Assembly: GCA_964017145.1 (NCBI GenBank)
Contig: OZ024844.1
Coordinates: forward strand, 248,001-312,000
DNA: 64,000 bases
Reading direction: 5' to 3'
Source: Agrocybe praecox
Lineage: Eukaryota; Basidiomycota; Agaricomycetes; Agaricales; Agrocybaceae
In this document: in pieces, positions 1-11,393 of the stretch
Numbering within the stretch: position 1 is the first letter of the stretch
Layout: each line of letters opens with the position of its first letter
Notes under the pieces: generated by a model
The model's input: the letters and a program-made list of their open reading frames with translations, nothing else
Database searches by the model: none
Told to the model about the DNA's origin: nothing
Position numbers and translations under genes: made by a program

Positions 1-1018
1 GGTGACTTGTGCTGTTTCCCCAAAACGCTTGCGCTCGTCTTCTCGTCGATCTAGACTGGGGTCATAGTCTGCAGCCAATACTTGTTCATCTCCTGTGTTA
101 TCGTCAGCACCTTCCCCTTCTTCGTCTTTGGCCAGAGTAAACTCTCGGGGTGTGGGAGAGACTGAAGCTGATTCTCTTACAACTGTAATATAAATAAATG
201 GCACGTTCAGCTCGTATAAGGTTCGCGCGATATTATTTTTACTGACCCTCAGGTTTAGTGGATACATTAGGTGCAACTGATCCATTGCGAAGAGGGGTCT
301 GCGACATAGGATTAGAAACAGGCAATGAAGGGGTAGGCGGTTGGGCCGCACTGCTAGGCCCAGGACTGGGGCTGATACTCGTTGTGACACTGGCTACCCC
401 AGCATATTTAGCGAGAATCGCTTGCCGCTTAGCACGTCGAGCAGCGAGAATATCTTCAACAGGAGGTGGAGATGCTGGCAGCTCCAATTCAATTTCAGGT
501 TCAAACCTGGCCGGTTCAGGTACAACACTTGTCGTTTCTTGTCTAGTTGAGATTCGGGATCTTGGTGATGGTGATCGTCGAGGAGAGATTCTGCTCAGAG
601 GACAATAATTAGACATGCATTTATGCAGTTTAATTTTATGGCCTTACGATACTCACTCGCCTTCCTCGCGCTCAGCATCCTCAGGGGTTCCGCTTCGCGT
701 TGAGCGTCGTGGTGACCTTGAACGAGAACGACCAGATGCCTTTGAACGAGAATTTTTGCCAGAATCGCGACTCTCTTTTGGTCTATCGTACTCTCGTCTT
801 CGCCGGTCAGAGTGGTTTGACCTTCGGCCTCCTGCATCATAACTACCAGGACTTCTCCTGTCGTATGTGCTCTGCTTTCCAGATGGTTTCCGGGCTGGAG
901 ACCTCAGATGTACATCCCGCCAATCTTTTGGTTCATCCCTGTCCTTGGCTCTTTTGTTGTTGGTCTCATAATCTGTGCCATCCCAAGAACGCTTTTGTCC
1001 TGATGTTACGTTAGTCAT
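1..1018 (-). CDS. prp4: PRP4-like serine/threonine kinase, N-terminal part (cut by window edge)
   Basis: Partial gene: coding exons 1018-657, 590-247 and 182-1 join in phase, giving 296 residues before the left edge. Seen: an Arg/Ser-rich, highly charged N terminus (RSRSRSPRRS), then ARRAKRQAILAKY, then ADYDPSLDRREDE. These two linker motifs are typical of fungal Prp4 kinases just ahead of the catalytic domain. The kinase domain itself lies outside the window. Known of the family: Prp4 is a CMGC kinase of the spliceosome that phosphorylates U4/U6.U5 tri-snRNP proteins in the nucleus. The start at 1018 was preferred over an upstream in-frame codon because the protein begins there with family-like sequence. 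Introns are 66 and 64 bases. Confidence 0.82.
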
Positions 1019-2346
1019 CTTTAAAGATAAAATATTTGGGTTACGGGACTCCGCACGATAAAAAAAGAAAGGATATTGCAGTGGCTGGTCGAAGGATGGA
1101 CGTAGAATACGATTCACAATGGGGCCGACTCGGAGGCTGTCCGTATTTGTCAAAGTTTACCAAAATGCCCAACACGTGCCGTTATTCTGTTACATGTCAC
1201 AGCTATAAAGCCCTTGGCGATGATCTGAATCCGTCACCAAGCAGGCTGCAGCATATTGGCAGCATATTAATACTCATGACAGTCAGCGTTTGCGTTGTGG
1301 TGATTTCGGTGATAGAAATGACAAAGACAACGGAATTTGAAGTATTTGGAATATTCATAGACTGTCAACACTAAAAACCTACTACTTATGTAGTGTGTAT
1401 GATAGAGATTTGGGTTCTAGAGATGGAAACCATAAAATAGAGCAGATTCAGGCGTCGAGTTGCCAAACTGGCCGCTTCTAGAACGTATTTAAATTTTCTG
1501 TTTGACAAGCGGGGGTTAAGTTACAACTTTGAAAGTCTGGGGAACTATAATGTGGTTAGTACAAGGTCGGTCAATGACTTACTGGTTCAAGATTCGACAG
1601 AGCAAGTACGACTAACGGTGTTGCAATACTCTCCTCTTTACTTCATTTTTCCAAATTCGATGAAGATACCATGGGCACTTCAATTCCAGAAATCCTTAAG
1701 GGAGTTCATATCGAGTAGCCATTTGGCAGTTGTGGTCCAAGTATGATTGTTTCCTAAATCATAAATATGTCAAAGCTTCCCTGACAGTTTCCAGTTCCAG
1801 ATCTCTGACATACTACGAGAGGCGGATCAAAAAGCAATAATCGACAATCCGGGATGGCCATAGACATCAGTTGATCTTCAAAGGCATGTAGCCATAATGA
1901 TATACCCGTAAGAGCCGGAGAAAATTGCACATCGTCCAAGCTCCAAAATAAATTGAACCGAAATCGTGAAAAGTGCTTGAAAGGCCGGGCTGGTCTCCCA
2001 TTGAGATATGCCTTTTCACTTCCCCCGCAAACGTCATTAGGCTATTGATTATCCAGGAATGTTTCAAGTGGCCGTCAGTTTCATCCTTCGTATTTTGAAC
2101 TCAATGCCATTTGATGTTCCTTGTATGCGTTGTACATAAAAATACATCGTTCTCCGAGTCAATTGGGGCAGTGGATAAGAGCTATTTAATGAAATATGAA
2201 CAAAACGGACCTACCTACCGAATATCGTGATTCGGATGTTTGTTTTCCGCCTTGGTATTGTTTCCGATAGGATTGTACGACGTATAAGATCGTCGTCCGA
2301 GAGTGCCAGGATCTGAGTAGTATATACCAACACAAGGCGATACAAT
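1019..2346. other. intergenic, no gene recognised
   Basis: Only short uninterpretable open frames are present (for example 1552-1746 plus and 1754-2067 minus). None has family resemblance or a coherent exon chain. Confidence 0.5.
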
Positions 2347-2985
2347 TCAGGCAAAGGATACCCTTTTCCGAGGTGGCTTATCCGACACCGTAGGAGCAGT
2401 ATAAGAAGCAGAGCTTTCACTCGAGTGCGACTCTTTGAATCGAATTTTCCGCGACTTCGATTTCTCTTTTTTTGTCTCTAGATGCTTTGCGCGCAAGGCG
2501 GCTTTGGCTTCTTTCTGATAGTAATATAGCGATAAGTAAAGTAGTTGAGATAGAAAAGCAATTCTTCTCACTAGTTTATCTTTGGAGCTCGAAGAGGGTT
2601 TGCGTTCCGTCTTTGGCTGATCAACCCAAACATAGCGGAATCGTCTGTCAATAGGGAAATCGAATATCCAAGACATTGCTATTACCTGAATCTTATGCAG
2701 TTTTTCTGAGCGAGCCGTGGATTTTTTCTCAATATCTCCGGCTATGGAAGCCGCCAAAGAGAGAGCATCCTGGGATGGAAGAGTCAAAAGAAGTTCAAGT
2801 AGGTGCGACGGACAACTTACGTTCTTCTCCAAGAATCGTTTCGCTTTCTTCCCCTTTGGAAGTAAAGCCTTCAAATTTTGGTTGATACTAGCGCTCATAA
2901 GCGATCCACCGAGAGGGATAGAAATAGTAGAATTATAAGGAGATCTATCTTGCTGGTCATGTTCCAAAGGAGTTTCAGTGTCCAC
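2347..2985 (-). CDS. hypothetical basic protein
   Basis: I do not recognise this gene. The frame is open for 212 codons from ATG 2985 to the stop at 2347. A canonical 51-base intron (GTAAGT to CAG, 2820-2770) and a weaker 69-base intron (2685-2617) keep the frame if removed, leaving exons 2985-2821, 2769-2686 and 2616-2347 and about 172 residues. The C-terminal half is Lys/Arg/Ser-rich (KKEKSKSRKIRFKES) and ends PPRKRVSFA, suggesting a nuclear or disordered protein. A central stretch rich in Leu and Tyr (LSQLLYLSLYYYQKEAKAA) may form a helix. The intron choice is inference; unspliced reading is also open. Confidence 0.5.
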   Translation of the reverse strand: MDTETPLEHDQQDRSPYNSTISIPLGGSLMSASINQNLKALLPKGKKAKRFLEKNVSCPSHLLELLLTLPSQDALSLAASIAGDIEKKSTARSEKLHKIQVIAMSWIFDFPIDRRFRYVWVDQPKTERKPSSSSKDKLVRRIAFLSQLLYLSLYYYQKEAKAALRAKHLETKKEKSKSRKIRFKESHSSESSASYTAPTVSDKPPRKRVSFA

Positions 2986-3797
2986 GGACCAAAATTAGCG
3001 AAATATTTATTTGGTGATGCTTACCAGCAGCCTCCACCAGCGGCGTCGAAATCGCACCGTCCGTATTTTATTCTGTGCACGCCTGTTGCTTGTTTTCAAT
3101 ATTCTCTAACAGGTCCACCGTCGCTCTGTAATTCATCACAGTAATTATATGCTTATCTCTTGAAACTTGATTTAAGGACTGATTATCATGTATCACAGGA
3201 ACACCCTAATCACGTATTGATTCAATTCTTCTCTTTTCAAGGTCACCTCGAAGGTGACTTGTCCGATGCTCAAGGTGTATTTACTCACGGGCTGATGTCC
3301 AGTCTCTTCCACCTCATATTGGTCCCCGGGGAATCCGAGAACATTACGATACCATCAATGACTGGGCGTCAACTATGGAAAAATCTAAATGTGTTAGGAT
3401 GGACGCCACAAGATTCGAGCGCTTCAGTGAGATCTTGAATCCGACCACTCCATACATATACATCATCAGTGACTATAAACAGACATTCGCCTCGAGCTCA
3501 TCCAGCTCTGGGAGTTGTGTATTTTTACATTGTTGAATTGCGTCAAAACCCACAGTAAGGTTCGTTCGGAGTTGCGAATTTGGCAATGCTATACAGGATC
3601 TCAGGAAGAAATCTGTAACCAAATAAGGTTGTTGGACTTACCGATAACTGAGGGTCTCTGCGTATAAAACCAGGCGAAATGTGCTTGAAGAAACCAGAAC
3701 AGTTTCCAACAAACCTTCTTCATAAGCAAGGTCTTCAACGCATTCCACTGTACATCCTTTTTACATCTCAAACCTCACCTTTACTCAAACCTCAACA
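2986..3797. other. intergenic with a doubtful protease-like fragment
   Basis: Apart from the possible caspase-like remnant at 3220-3438, nothing interpretable is seen. Confidence 0.4.
3220..3438 (+). pseudogene. possible remnant of a caspase-like (C14) domain C-terminal part
   Basis: The plus-frame peptide contains HVLIQFFSFQGHLEG, then GVFTHGLMSSL, then a stretch ending LGWTPQ. The order resembles the end of fungal metacaspase-like domains (a strand leading to the catalytic Cys, a G-x-F-T-x-x-L-L helix, and a terminal Q-x-P-Q). The expected catalytic Cys is not visible (FF in its place), and no upstream His motif or start was found. If real it is a dead fragment; the resemblance is weak. 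Confidence 0.2.
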
Positions 3798-4389
3798 ATG
3801 TGTCGCTGGCGCCAGTGAGTAAATGAAATAAATGGCGGGGACTGGCGCTCACTGGACATTAATCAGTGTTACATACGTCTATGCCTGTGGCCACATGGTG
3901 CCTTTGGTAAGAATATTCCGTCCACCAAATAAATAAATAAATCTAATTATTCTGCAGCCCGACGAGCACGTTAGTACTGAGCCATCGATTATGACTTTGG
4001 CCACTCTCTGACTCGTATTGACAACACTTTCAGATTCCTTGCGACTCCCCTAGATGTCGCTTCAGCCCATACCACCCGCCCACTTGTGTTGCACCCAGTT
4101 GCAGACAAACCTGTACCCAGCAGTGTGTTTTCAAACGACTAATGTTTCCATTCCCGATATACTGACTTAACGCTACACTTTCTTTCCCGCCCCTACCCTA
4201 TCCTGCTCCTTACATCCCGAAATCCATTACATCGCTCCCGAATAAAAAGGCACGGTTACCCCCAGCAACATTGTATGTGTACTCGCAATAAGAACTTCTA
4301 TGTCCTTATTCATTATCAACTGACAACCATGATCTATAGCCGTCAACAAACAAGGAGTGTGCTCTAACTGTGCCGGACAACGCCGCTAG
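3798..4389 (+). CDS. small Cys-rich protein, six exons
   Basis: Six tiny exons join perfectly in phase: 3798-3814, 3867-3906, 3958-3969, 4034-4122, 4250-4272 and 4340-4389 (231 bases, 76 residues plus stop). The product begins MCRWRH, has a YACGH element, LPDEH, CDSPRCRFSPYHPP, a C-x-x-x-C pair (SCRQTC), a GYPQQHS stretch and ends with VCSNCAGQRR. Cys/His spacing suggests a compact metal-binding or knottin-like fold. I associate this pattern (M-C-x-W-R, C-G-H, C-D-x-x-x-C-x-F-S-x-x-H-P, C-P-x-C near the end) with a family of unknown function common in Agaricomycetes. There is no signal peptide. One exon is only 12 bases. The intron before exon 5 has a weak AAG acceptor, accepted because the motif order is restored. 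Confidence 0.68.
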
Positions 4390-5687
4390 ATGGCTCGTCA
4401 ACGAGATGCTAGCGCACTCTCACTTTCACAACACCTACTAGAATTGCAATATCTGCTCTGAAGTTTTCGCGTCTGACTCTATAGACTATCATCTCCTATG
4501 CTTTTGTGTACTTGCTATCTCTACAATTTAGATGCTTTTGATAGAAGTTATTTGTTATCTTGATTCCGTGTAGAATTGTACCAGTCTTACGTTTATCACT
4601 GCGTTATATTTGTGTTATCTATTTGACGTTCACTGCTATTACCCAGAGACTTGTCGAGATTCACCCTATACAAAATGAATGAACTGGATCTTCTATCGTC
4701 ATTATTATTATAGGAGAGGATCTTCACCGTTGGCATACTAATCCTCTTTTCGCAGACGCAAACAGCGTCAAGCACAGGACCTAGGGCACCGTTTTCGCAA
4801 CGAAATCCAACTACCAGATCGTTTGAATATATCAACTACGCAATGACTATACCCAGGCGACCTCAGGAATTGCCGCGCCATCGACGGAACATCGCTCGGG
4901 TCGTCAGCACAGTAAGCGCCTCAGGTTCCTCGGCAATCAGCCTCCAAGCCATAACATGTTCTGCTCCGTTTTCCCTTGGCAAATGTAGTGAGCAAAGTGG
5001 GTTCCAACTAGTGCGATCCAGGAGCTGTGAAAAATGTGACAGGACTCTGTGTTTTCATGATGTACTGGATTGGCATGAACATCACATTATTCGTCAATCT
5101 GTCGAGATAACATGGTGATGCTCAGTCATTCAATATAACCTGCCAAAAGAACTGTGGCGTTGGCTAAAAGCGTCAGAAATTGGGATCATGCAGCATGTAC
5201 ATCAACAACTACGATCCGGGTGCATGATTTATGCAGTGGGCAACCAGACAGCAGAGAAAACAGGTTTTGTCGGTCACGAACTAGAGGAATAGAGTCGGAG
5301 TCGACGAATCTCTGTTAGACTCGAATACAGCGGAACAGGGTAGTCATCGCCACCCAATGTTCCTGCCACCTCGCCGATCCGTGCCTTGTTCATATCCGGA
5401 GTTGCGCAAAATTGCTCGTTCGCCTGAGTACTGAGGAGTGTTACGTTAACGATATTACCCCATGGGATCACACACTGAAACAGAATTTTGTTGCAGAAAA
5501 TCGAAAGCATGGAATATGAGTATGGGAAACTAATGAATACAGGTTACATTTCCCTGCTCGGGATGCGTAAGTTCTAAAGTGTGATATATCCACGAAGTCT
5601 ATAACATTTAATCATTTCTTTCGAATTGAAACTTAACAACGCCGCGTAGCAAGTTCACTCACCATAAAACTTGGGATTATTTTTGCT
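4390..5687. other. intergenic, no gene recognised
   Basis: Short frames at 4596-4835 (minus), 4843-5118 (plus) and 5274-5510 (minus) have no recognisable family, no paired exons and no supporting context. Confidence 0.45.
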
Positions 5688-8545
5688 TCACTGATGTGAT
5701 TGAGATTGATTGCGTCCAGTATGTGAGACTTGGTTACTTTCCAAGTCAGGTAGTACTGCGTCTGCATTCTCATACGTAGACAGTCGTCTGATCCTCTTCG
5801 TCGCCTTTACTTCATTGACACCGGTTTGGACGGTTGAGCTATCGTCACCTTCATCGCCGCTATCGAAGGGGGTTGCCGATGTCGAGGATGACGCCTCAGA
5901 GTGGGAGACGGAGGTTGATGTAGTATTTGATCCTTGCTCTTGGTGTCCACGTCGGGGCTTATGATCCAGCTTCTTATCAGGGATCTGATAAAAAAAGAGA
6001 ACAGTAATGAATTTTGACAAAATTAATAGAAACAAACTCTGCGCTGAACGTACCGGGAGGCGGACAAGATATGCCATCAATGTGGAGCAGGCGGCGAAGA
6101 AGAATACAGCCTTCAAACTAATATCATACGAATCACGCGCCAGCCGTTGGATGTCGGGCTCCAATGTGACCACTAATCTTGCGTTTTGTCTTATTCTCTT
6201 GATGAGCTGGTTTGCGATGATATAGATGCTTTTCAGTTTTATGCATATCTGCTTACAACAAGGTGCTCACCTCTTCGGCATCCGGTGTATGAATTCGCTT
6301 TCGAAGTTCTGAGTCCAAACGCGACTGGAAAATTGCCGAGGAAATGGCGACACCCCCGACCTGACCCACACCTCGGAAAAGCTGGCCAAACCCTGTTCCA
6401 ACGGCCACGCAGTTGTCTATGATTGTTTCATTGATATGTATGAAGTATTAGAACCGATCACATTACCAGGTACATGAACGAGCAAGGCGACTGATATCAA
6501 GATATGAATTCAGAAGAAAAGAAAAGACCAAGTCAAAGGATGTCAACGCACTGTACATTGTTTGTAACACGACAGCGTTGCCGAAACCGAGTGGAATCTA
6601 AAGCAGCATATTAGAAACTTTCTAGGAACCAGTGAAAAAGATTTTTACGATGCTCAGCCATGATTGTAGTGGCCCAGAGTCTTCCCGGATATGGTAGATC
6701 AAAACGGCGCCAATGAAAGGGAAAGCCCCGAAGATCAGATTGATAGTTTTGTATCGCCCTGTTTTATGCATCATCCATCCCGCGAAAAGCGAACCGGTGG
6801 ACATAGATAAACTGTTAGGGAGTAAATGTAAACCTGGAAAAAAATTAGCGCGCTTAATAATGAACCTTTATGGTGAGGAAATATTAGACGCACCCGCAGT
6901 AGAAGCCTTGGTTAAAATCACTGTTTGGAACCACATCGGGAAGAAGTAAACGACGGAAAAGTTGCAAATAGCAACCAAAAAATTGGAGAATCCAACAAGA
7001 ACAGGTATTCTCCGCTTAAGGAGGAAGGGCGCCAAGACGGGCTCGGGAGAAATGAAGACTTCGACCAAAAAGAATACAACAGCAAACGTTGCGGCTGAAG
7101 AAATGGAAACTATCACGTATGGGTTTGACCACTGATACGTTGAAAATAGGATGCCATGTCAAACTGGTCTCTCATTCACGATCAGATAATAAAACTCACG
7201 GGCAGACCTTCATTGTAGCGAACGCTAAGGAACGTAAGCATCGATCCAACCTATAAACAATATTTACATCTTGCACCTCTGACTCGCGTGAGGGCCAACT
7301 TACAGCCATCATAAGACTACCGCTTCCAAGGTAATCGATTCGTTTCAATATCTCCTTCGTATTCCTCCCAGTTCCCTAGACGGCATTCAATATCTTATGA
7401 AATAAGCGAAGACGAAGACGAAGATTCACCTCGGTAACATAGTTAAGATTAATAGATGTTAAAGTGTAGGAAATGAAGAAAACAGGGATCTGGATGAGGA
7501 AAGCCCATCTCCAACCCAACCTTTTCGATGATGACGATAAGATAAATAATCATTTGATACTAAATTTTCAAACATACCAGTCAGTAATCAGCCCGCCCAA
7601 TGGTCCACCGAGACCTAACCCTAACTGATAAAAAATGAGCGATTCGTTCTGGGATGCGATGCGAAAGGGAAGCTTTACTCCATTAAACACACTAGCCACA
7701 CCCTGCGTAAGTCCTCGGCTCTATTTTTAGATGGTCGGTGAGCGTCTCAAATTAGAAGGAAGAAAAATGACGCATACTCTGATACTATACATATCGCTGA
7801 CAATGATGCTTGAAATAACACATTCAATGGAGCACACCAATAAAGTTCATCCACTGGACGTACGAGGATGTTGTCATTAACCCTCCCCCACCGATACCAG
7901 AGAACTGTGGGGCGGTAAACAACCAACAAACAGGGATGAGAACGAGAACTCACAAATCGTGCCAGGATGAGCATTTCCATGCTTCTTGACAGCCCACACA
8001 ACAGGACACCCAGACTAGCGAACAAAAGCGCGGTCTGATTCGCACCCTTCCGTCCTAGCACGTTGCAGAGTCGCCCATAAAGAGGTGTGAAAGTGCATGT
8101 AGCAAGAAGATATCTAATAATAGTTGGTCAGACGACCACAAATGCCAAATTTTCGACGCACGATGTTCCCAACCAACTAGCCTGGTTAGATTTATTGAAT
8201 TCCGAGGATATTGAAGGTAACACTAAGATTCATATTAATGATTTCACCTTGTAAGTTAATTGAAATGACTTACTTGTTGGAACCAGAGTCTCTGAGAGTC
8301 ATTGAGCCTGTATTATTTCAAACAGGAGGCAAATGCGTAGCTTACTTACGGTTCAAGGCCTATTTTTGGATCAGCATGCGCTGGGGATTAAAATTTGAAC
8401 AGAAACTCACCGAGAGAAACGTCGCTGTCCATAACCCAGCCAGTATACCATAGCGTGTTGATCTTGAGATGTCTAGTGGCCCAACTCTTTTGGGATCTTG
8501 AAGTGCGTCTGGAGTCCTTTGGAGTAATGGATCGCGTTCGGACAT
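5688..8545 (-). CDS. MFS transporter, DHA2-type (vacuolar amino acid / drug exporter-like)
   Basis: Nineteen coding exons: 8545-8411, 8359-8350, 8291-8274, 8222-8162, 8113-7954, 7904-7864, 7808-7778, 7720-7679, 7624-7578, 7520-7430, 7375-7304, 7250-7200, 7131-6894, 6833-6649, 6597-6552, 6490-6467, 6416-6271, 6197-6054 and 5984-5688. They sum to 1839 bases, 612 residues. Motifs: MSERDPLLQR start, LPSISSEF and SNQASWLGTSYLLA after helix 1, motif A LYGRLCNVLGRKG, GIGGGGLMTT, GLGLGGPLGG. The many hydrophobic segments fit a 14-helix DHA2 carrier; fungal relatives include vacuolar basic amino acid transporters (Vba/Fnx) and drug exporters. The C-terminal tail is acidic and Ser-rich. A 10-base exon is needed to restore SALNQTLVPT. 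It is co-oriented with the ADH and FAD monooxygenase upstream, so it could export or import their substrate. Substrate is not predictable from sequence. Confidence 0.9.
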
Positions 8546-9458
8546 GGTTGTGTATCTTGGGTATCGAGTGGACCTATGCAAGGCAGATATCCATGTACGC
8601 TATCAGCGTGGTATTTGAGGGATCTTGACAGAGAATAAGTGGTGGTACGAGTAAAAGTTAGCGACCAAGGCAAAGTCGGGCAAGTAGCCGAAGGACAGGA
8701 GCGCCGTTTTTAAAAGAATTTGTCAGCTATTTGTGCTTGATTACTGCGGCAAATCCGGCATCTTTAGAGGTTTGCCACAACAGGCTGAATGTTCAGAGGA
8801 TCCTCCTTGTTCGTGCTAAATCGTTTCCTTTCGTAATTGATGGCTGTATTCGGTGATATATTGGCTGGATGAGTAACTAGCTAGATTGATAGGGAGAACT
8901 CCGGCGGAATCTACTGGCGGACCAATGAGATGCCTTTCGTCGTCGAAACTGCATGTACTTGTGAACACGGTCAACTAAAGATTCAACCATAAAAAATAAA
9001 AATAAAATGACATACTACTCGTACGGTATCATTATTTCTGCAATCAGTACCACAAGTTGCAAAAAAAAAAACTCTAGCTCTGGATCATAACGTGTGACCC
9101 CAGGCGCCGCAATGCGCATCATGATGACATGGCCTAAAGACAAGACGTTCGGACTAGAAGGGCATCAAACCTCTAGATCCCGTAAAGTTCTCGTGAATGC
9201 GGTGGACAACGCAACTAAACAAGTGGATGGTACCAGAAAAGAATCAAAAGGATTTTTGCAAAGTAGCAATAATCATGACTCAAATGTCGCATTACGTGGT
9301 CGCGTTAGCATGCGTTAGATACGATTATCTATAACAAACCTCTCTGGCTACCGTATGAGCGTTGTAGAACACATTACTAGATTTTCTGAAACTACATAGT
9401 TACAACTATGAACCAAAAGTAAGGTTCATCGTACATGCTCCTTGAATTTTCCAGTTTT
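8546..9458. other. intergenic between MFS and ADH genes
   Basis: AT-rich spacer holding the MFS promoter and the ADH 3' region; a run of ten A is seen at about 9061. No gene or clear regulatory site recognised. Confidence 0.5.
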
Positions 9459-11123
9459 CTAGTAGCGAATGACAATTCTTCCTGCGACTTTTCCTGCTTG
9501 GAGATCGTCAAAAATGCTGCCGAGAGGAAAGTTAGTCAGGGTTCAGTGTGTTATATCTCTTGGACGTATCGTGATCACCTGTTGATGTCCTCGAACGCTC
9601 TAACTTCATGTCGACATTTGACCTTGCCTAAAGCTGCGATGCGAAGAGCTTCCGTAGCGTCTTGTTGGTTACTAAAATCAATACAGTAAGGTCAGTAAAT
9701 GAAGGCCCTCAGTATTGTATTCCAAAGATACATGCCCAATAGACGTTCCCACGATGGTCATTGACTAGTCGCATGCATGGGTATGAGTTTTGAACGCAGA
9801 AGTTACTAGGTGGTGGGCGGAATACAGGACAAACCTTGGCGATCAAGAGCCTCACTGGAACGTTAAGTATAGCGTCACCTCCTGGCATACCAACGCATAC
9901 CAAGGTACCTTTGAAGCGGAGGTACATTACAGCTTGATTCAGAGGCCTCACCTACGTCCGTGTTTTAGCGGGCGCTTAATCGGGAATAGTGTACCGACTC
10001 ACATCACCGGCAGCAATAACAGCTGCATCAGGACCTTGACCGTCCGTAGCAGCCTTTACATCATCGATCACATTCTTGCTCTCCATGAAGTCTACCCATT
10101 TCTCTGCGCCAAGGCTCAAACAGAGCTGCTTCTTCGTTTCTCCGGTATCTAATCGAGTAATGAGAGGCCACGCGTACACGACGCAGGTAGAACGACATAC
10201 CTATGGCCACAACACGGTAACCCATTGCTACTGCGTACTGTACGGCTAAATTAAAACCCACCTTTAGCTTTTGAGATTATATTAACTGCATCATGTTAAT
10301 TTACCTAAATGGCCAAGCCCTCCTCCCGCACCGGAAATAGCCACCCATTGACCGACGGATAAATTAGCTTGCTTAAGAGCTTTATAAACAGTTAATCCCT
10401 GATAGACTTTGTGTGAGAATAGAAAATATTTTCTAGCGTCTAAAAACATACCGCACAAAGAATCGGTGTGGCCGAAGCGCCATCAAGACTTTCAGGAATA
10501 GGTGTGACGTAGTCGACGTACGATACCTATGAAAAGAACATCAACGATATTCAAAAGGTATGTGTATATGATCTCATACAGCATATTCCTGGAAGGTACC
10601 GTCCAATCTATATCCATGACTGGATACAAAACTAACAGGACAAGCTGACAAAGTGGGTACAAGGTTTGTATGATTCCTAGAATAAGAAAAGCTCACTTAC
10701 AAGACTCGTGTCCTCTCCAACACATCTCACACCTTCCAATCAGGCGAACAATAAGGTCGGGGTTTGAATTAAATGAAATGCGGGCTCTCACTTTCCACAC
10801 ACTTTTCCAATCCACTTAATACCAACCCTATCCCCCAACTTGACGTTGGTGTTGCTGTGTTCGCCAATGGCTACAACGCGGCCGACACCTTCATGGCCAC
10901 CGACCAAAGGGAGTTTAGAGGGGTTACTCCATTCGTTTTCGCGAATGTGCAGATCCGAATGACAGACTCCTGTGTATTCCAGCTTAATCAAGCATTGCCC
11001 AGGAGTGAGCTCAGAAGCTTGTGTCACAGGATAGTCGGTCTTGATCGTGTATGGTTGCTGGAAGGCTTCGAGAATCGCTGCTTTTTGAGTTTTTGGGATG
11101 ACGGTTTCGTTCGATGAAGCCAT
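9459..11123 (-). CDS. zinc-dependent alcohol dehydrogenase (MDR family)
   Basis: Eleven exons: 11123-10801, 10732-10701, 10644-10580, 10526-10452, 10398-10305, 10245-10201, 10148-10003, 9951-9835, 9764-9736, 9671-9579 and 9516-9459 (358 residues, the usual fungal ADH length). Seen: catalytic zinc ligands in GVCHSDLH (Cys54) and GGHEGVG (His77), a Cys-rich structural-zinc lobe ([12 protein letters not shown], with one Cys fewer than the classic four), the Rossmann motif [14 protein letters not shown], and [11 protein letters not shown] at the end. It should oxidise an alcohol to an aldehyde or ketone with NAD(P)+. The join 9736/9671 only works with a GC donor (GCATGT). The exact donor of exon 1 (10801 versus 10803) is uncertain. 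It lies between the MFS and FAD monooxygenase genes, same strand, 270 bases from the monooxygenase stop. Confidence 0.9.
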
Positions 11124-11393
11124 GATGAGCGATTAGGCGAGGGTGTTTCAACCACTGTTTGGAGTTGCCCCGGTCTTGTTAAATAGCCGGATTGTATACA
11201 TACATCGAGATATTCACACATACGACGACGGGTCCGCTTCCATGAATAAATTCTCAGTGCACCCCTGTCAGCCATAAAATCATATGGTCGTTTAGAAACT
11301 TGCATTACGGAAATGGTAGGGATAGATGCTTATCAGAGTCAAGTGTACGCTGAATCTCTGACACGCACGGTTGACTTCCGAAGCGAAGGATTC

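Noticed and set aside
5274..5510. Minus-strand frame downstream of the MFS gene considered as an extra exon
   Set aside because: The MFS protein already has a complete C terminus with a stop at 5688, and this frame shows no transporter features.
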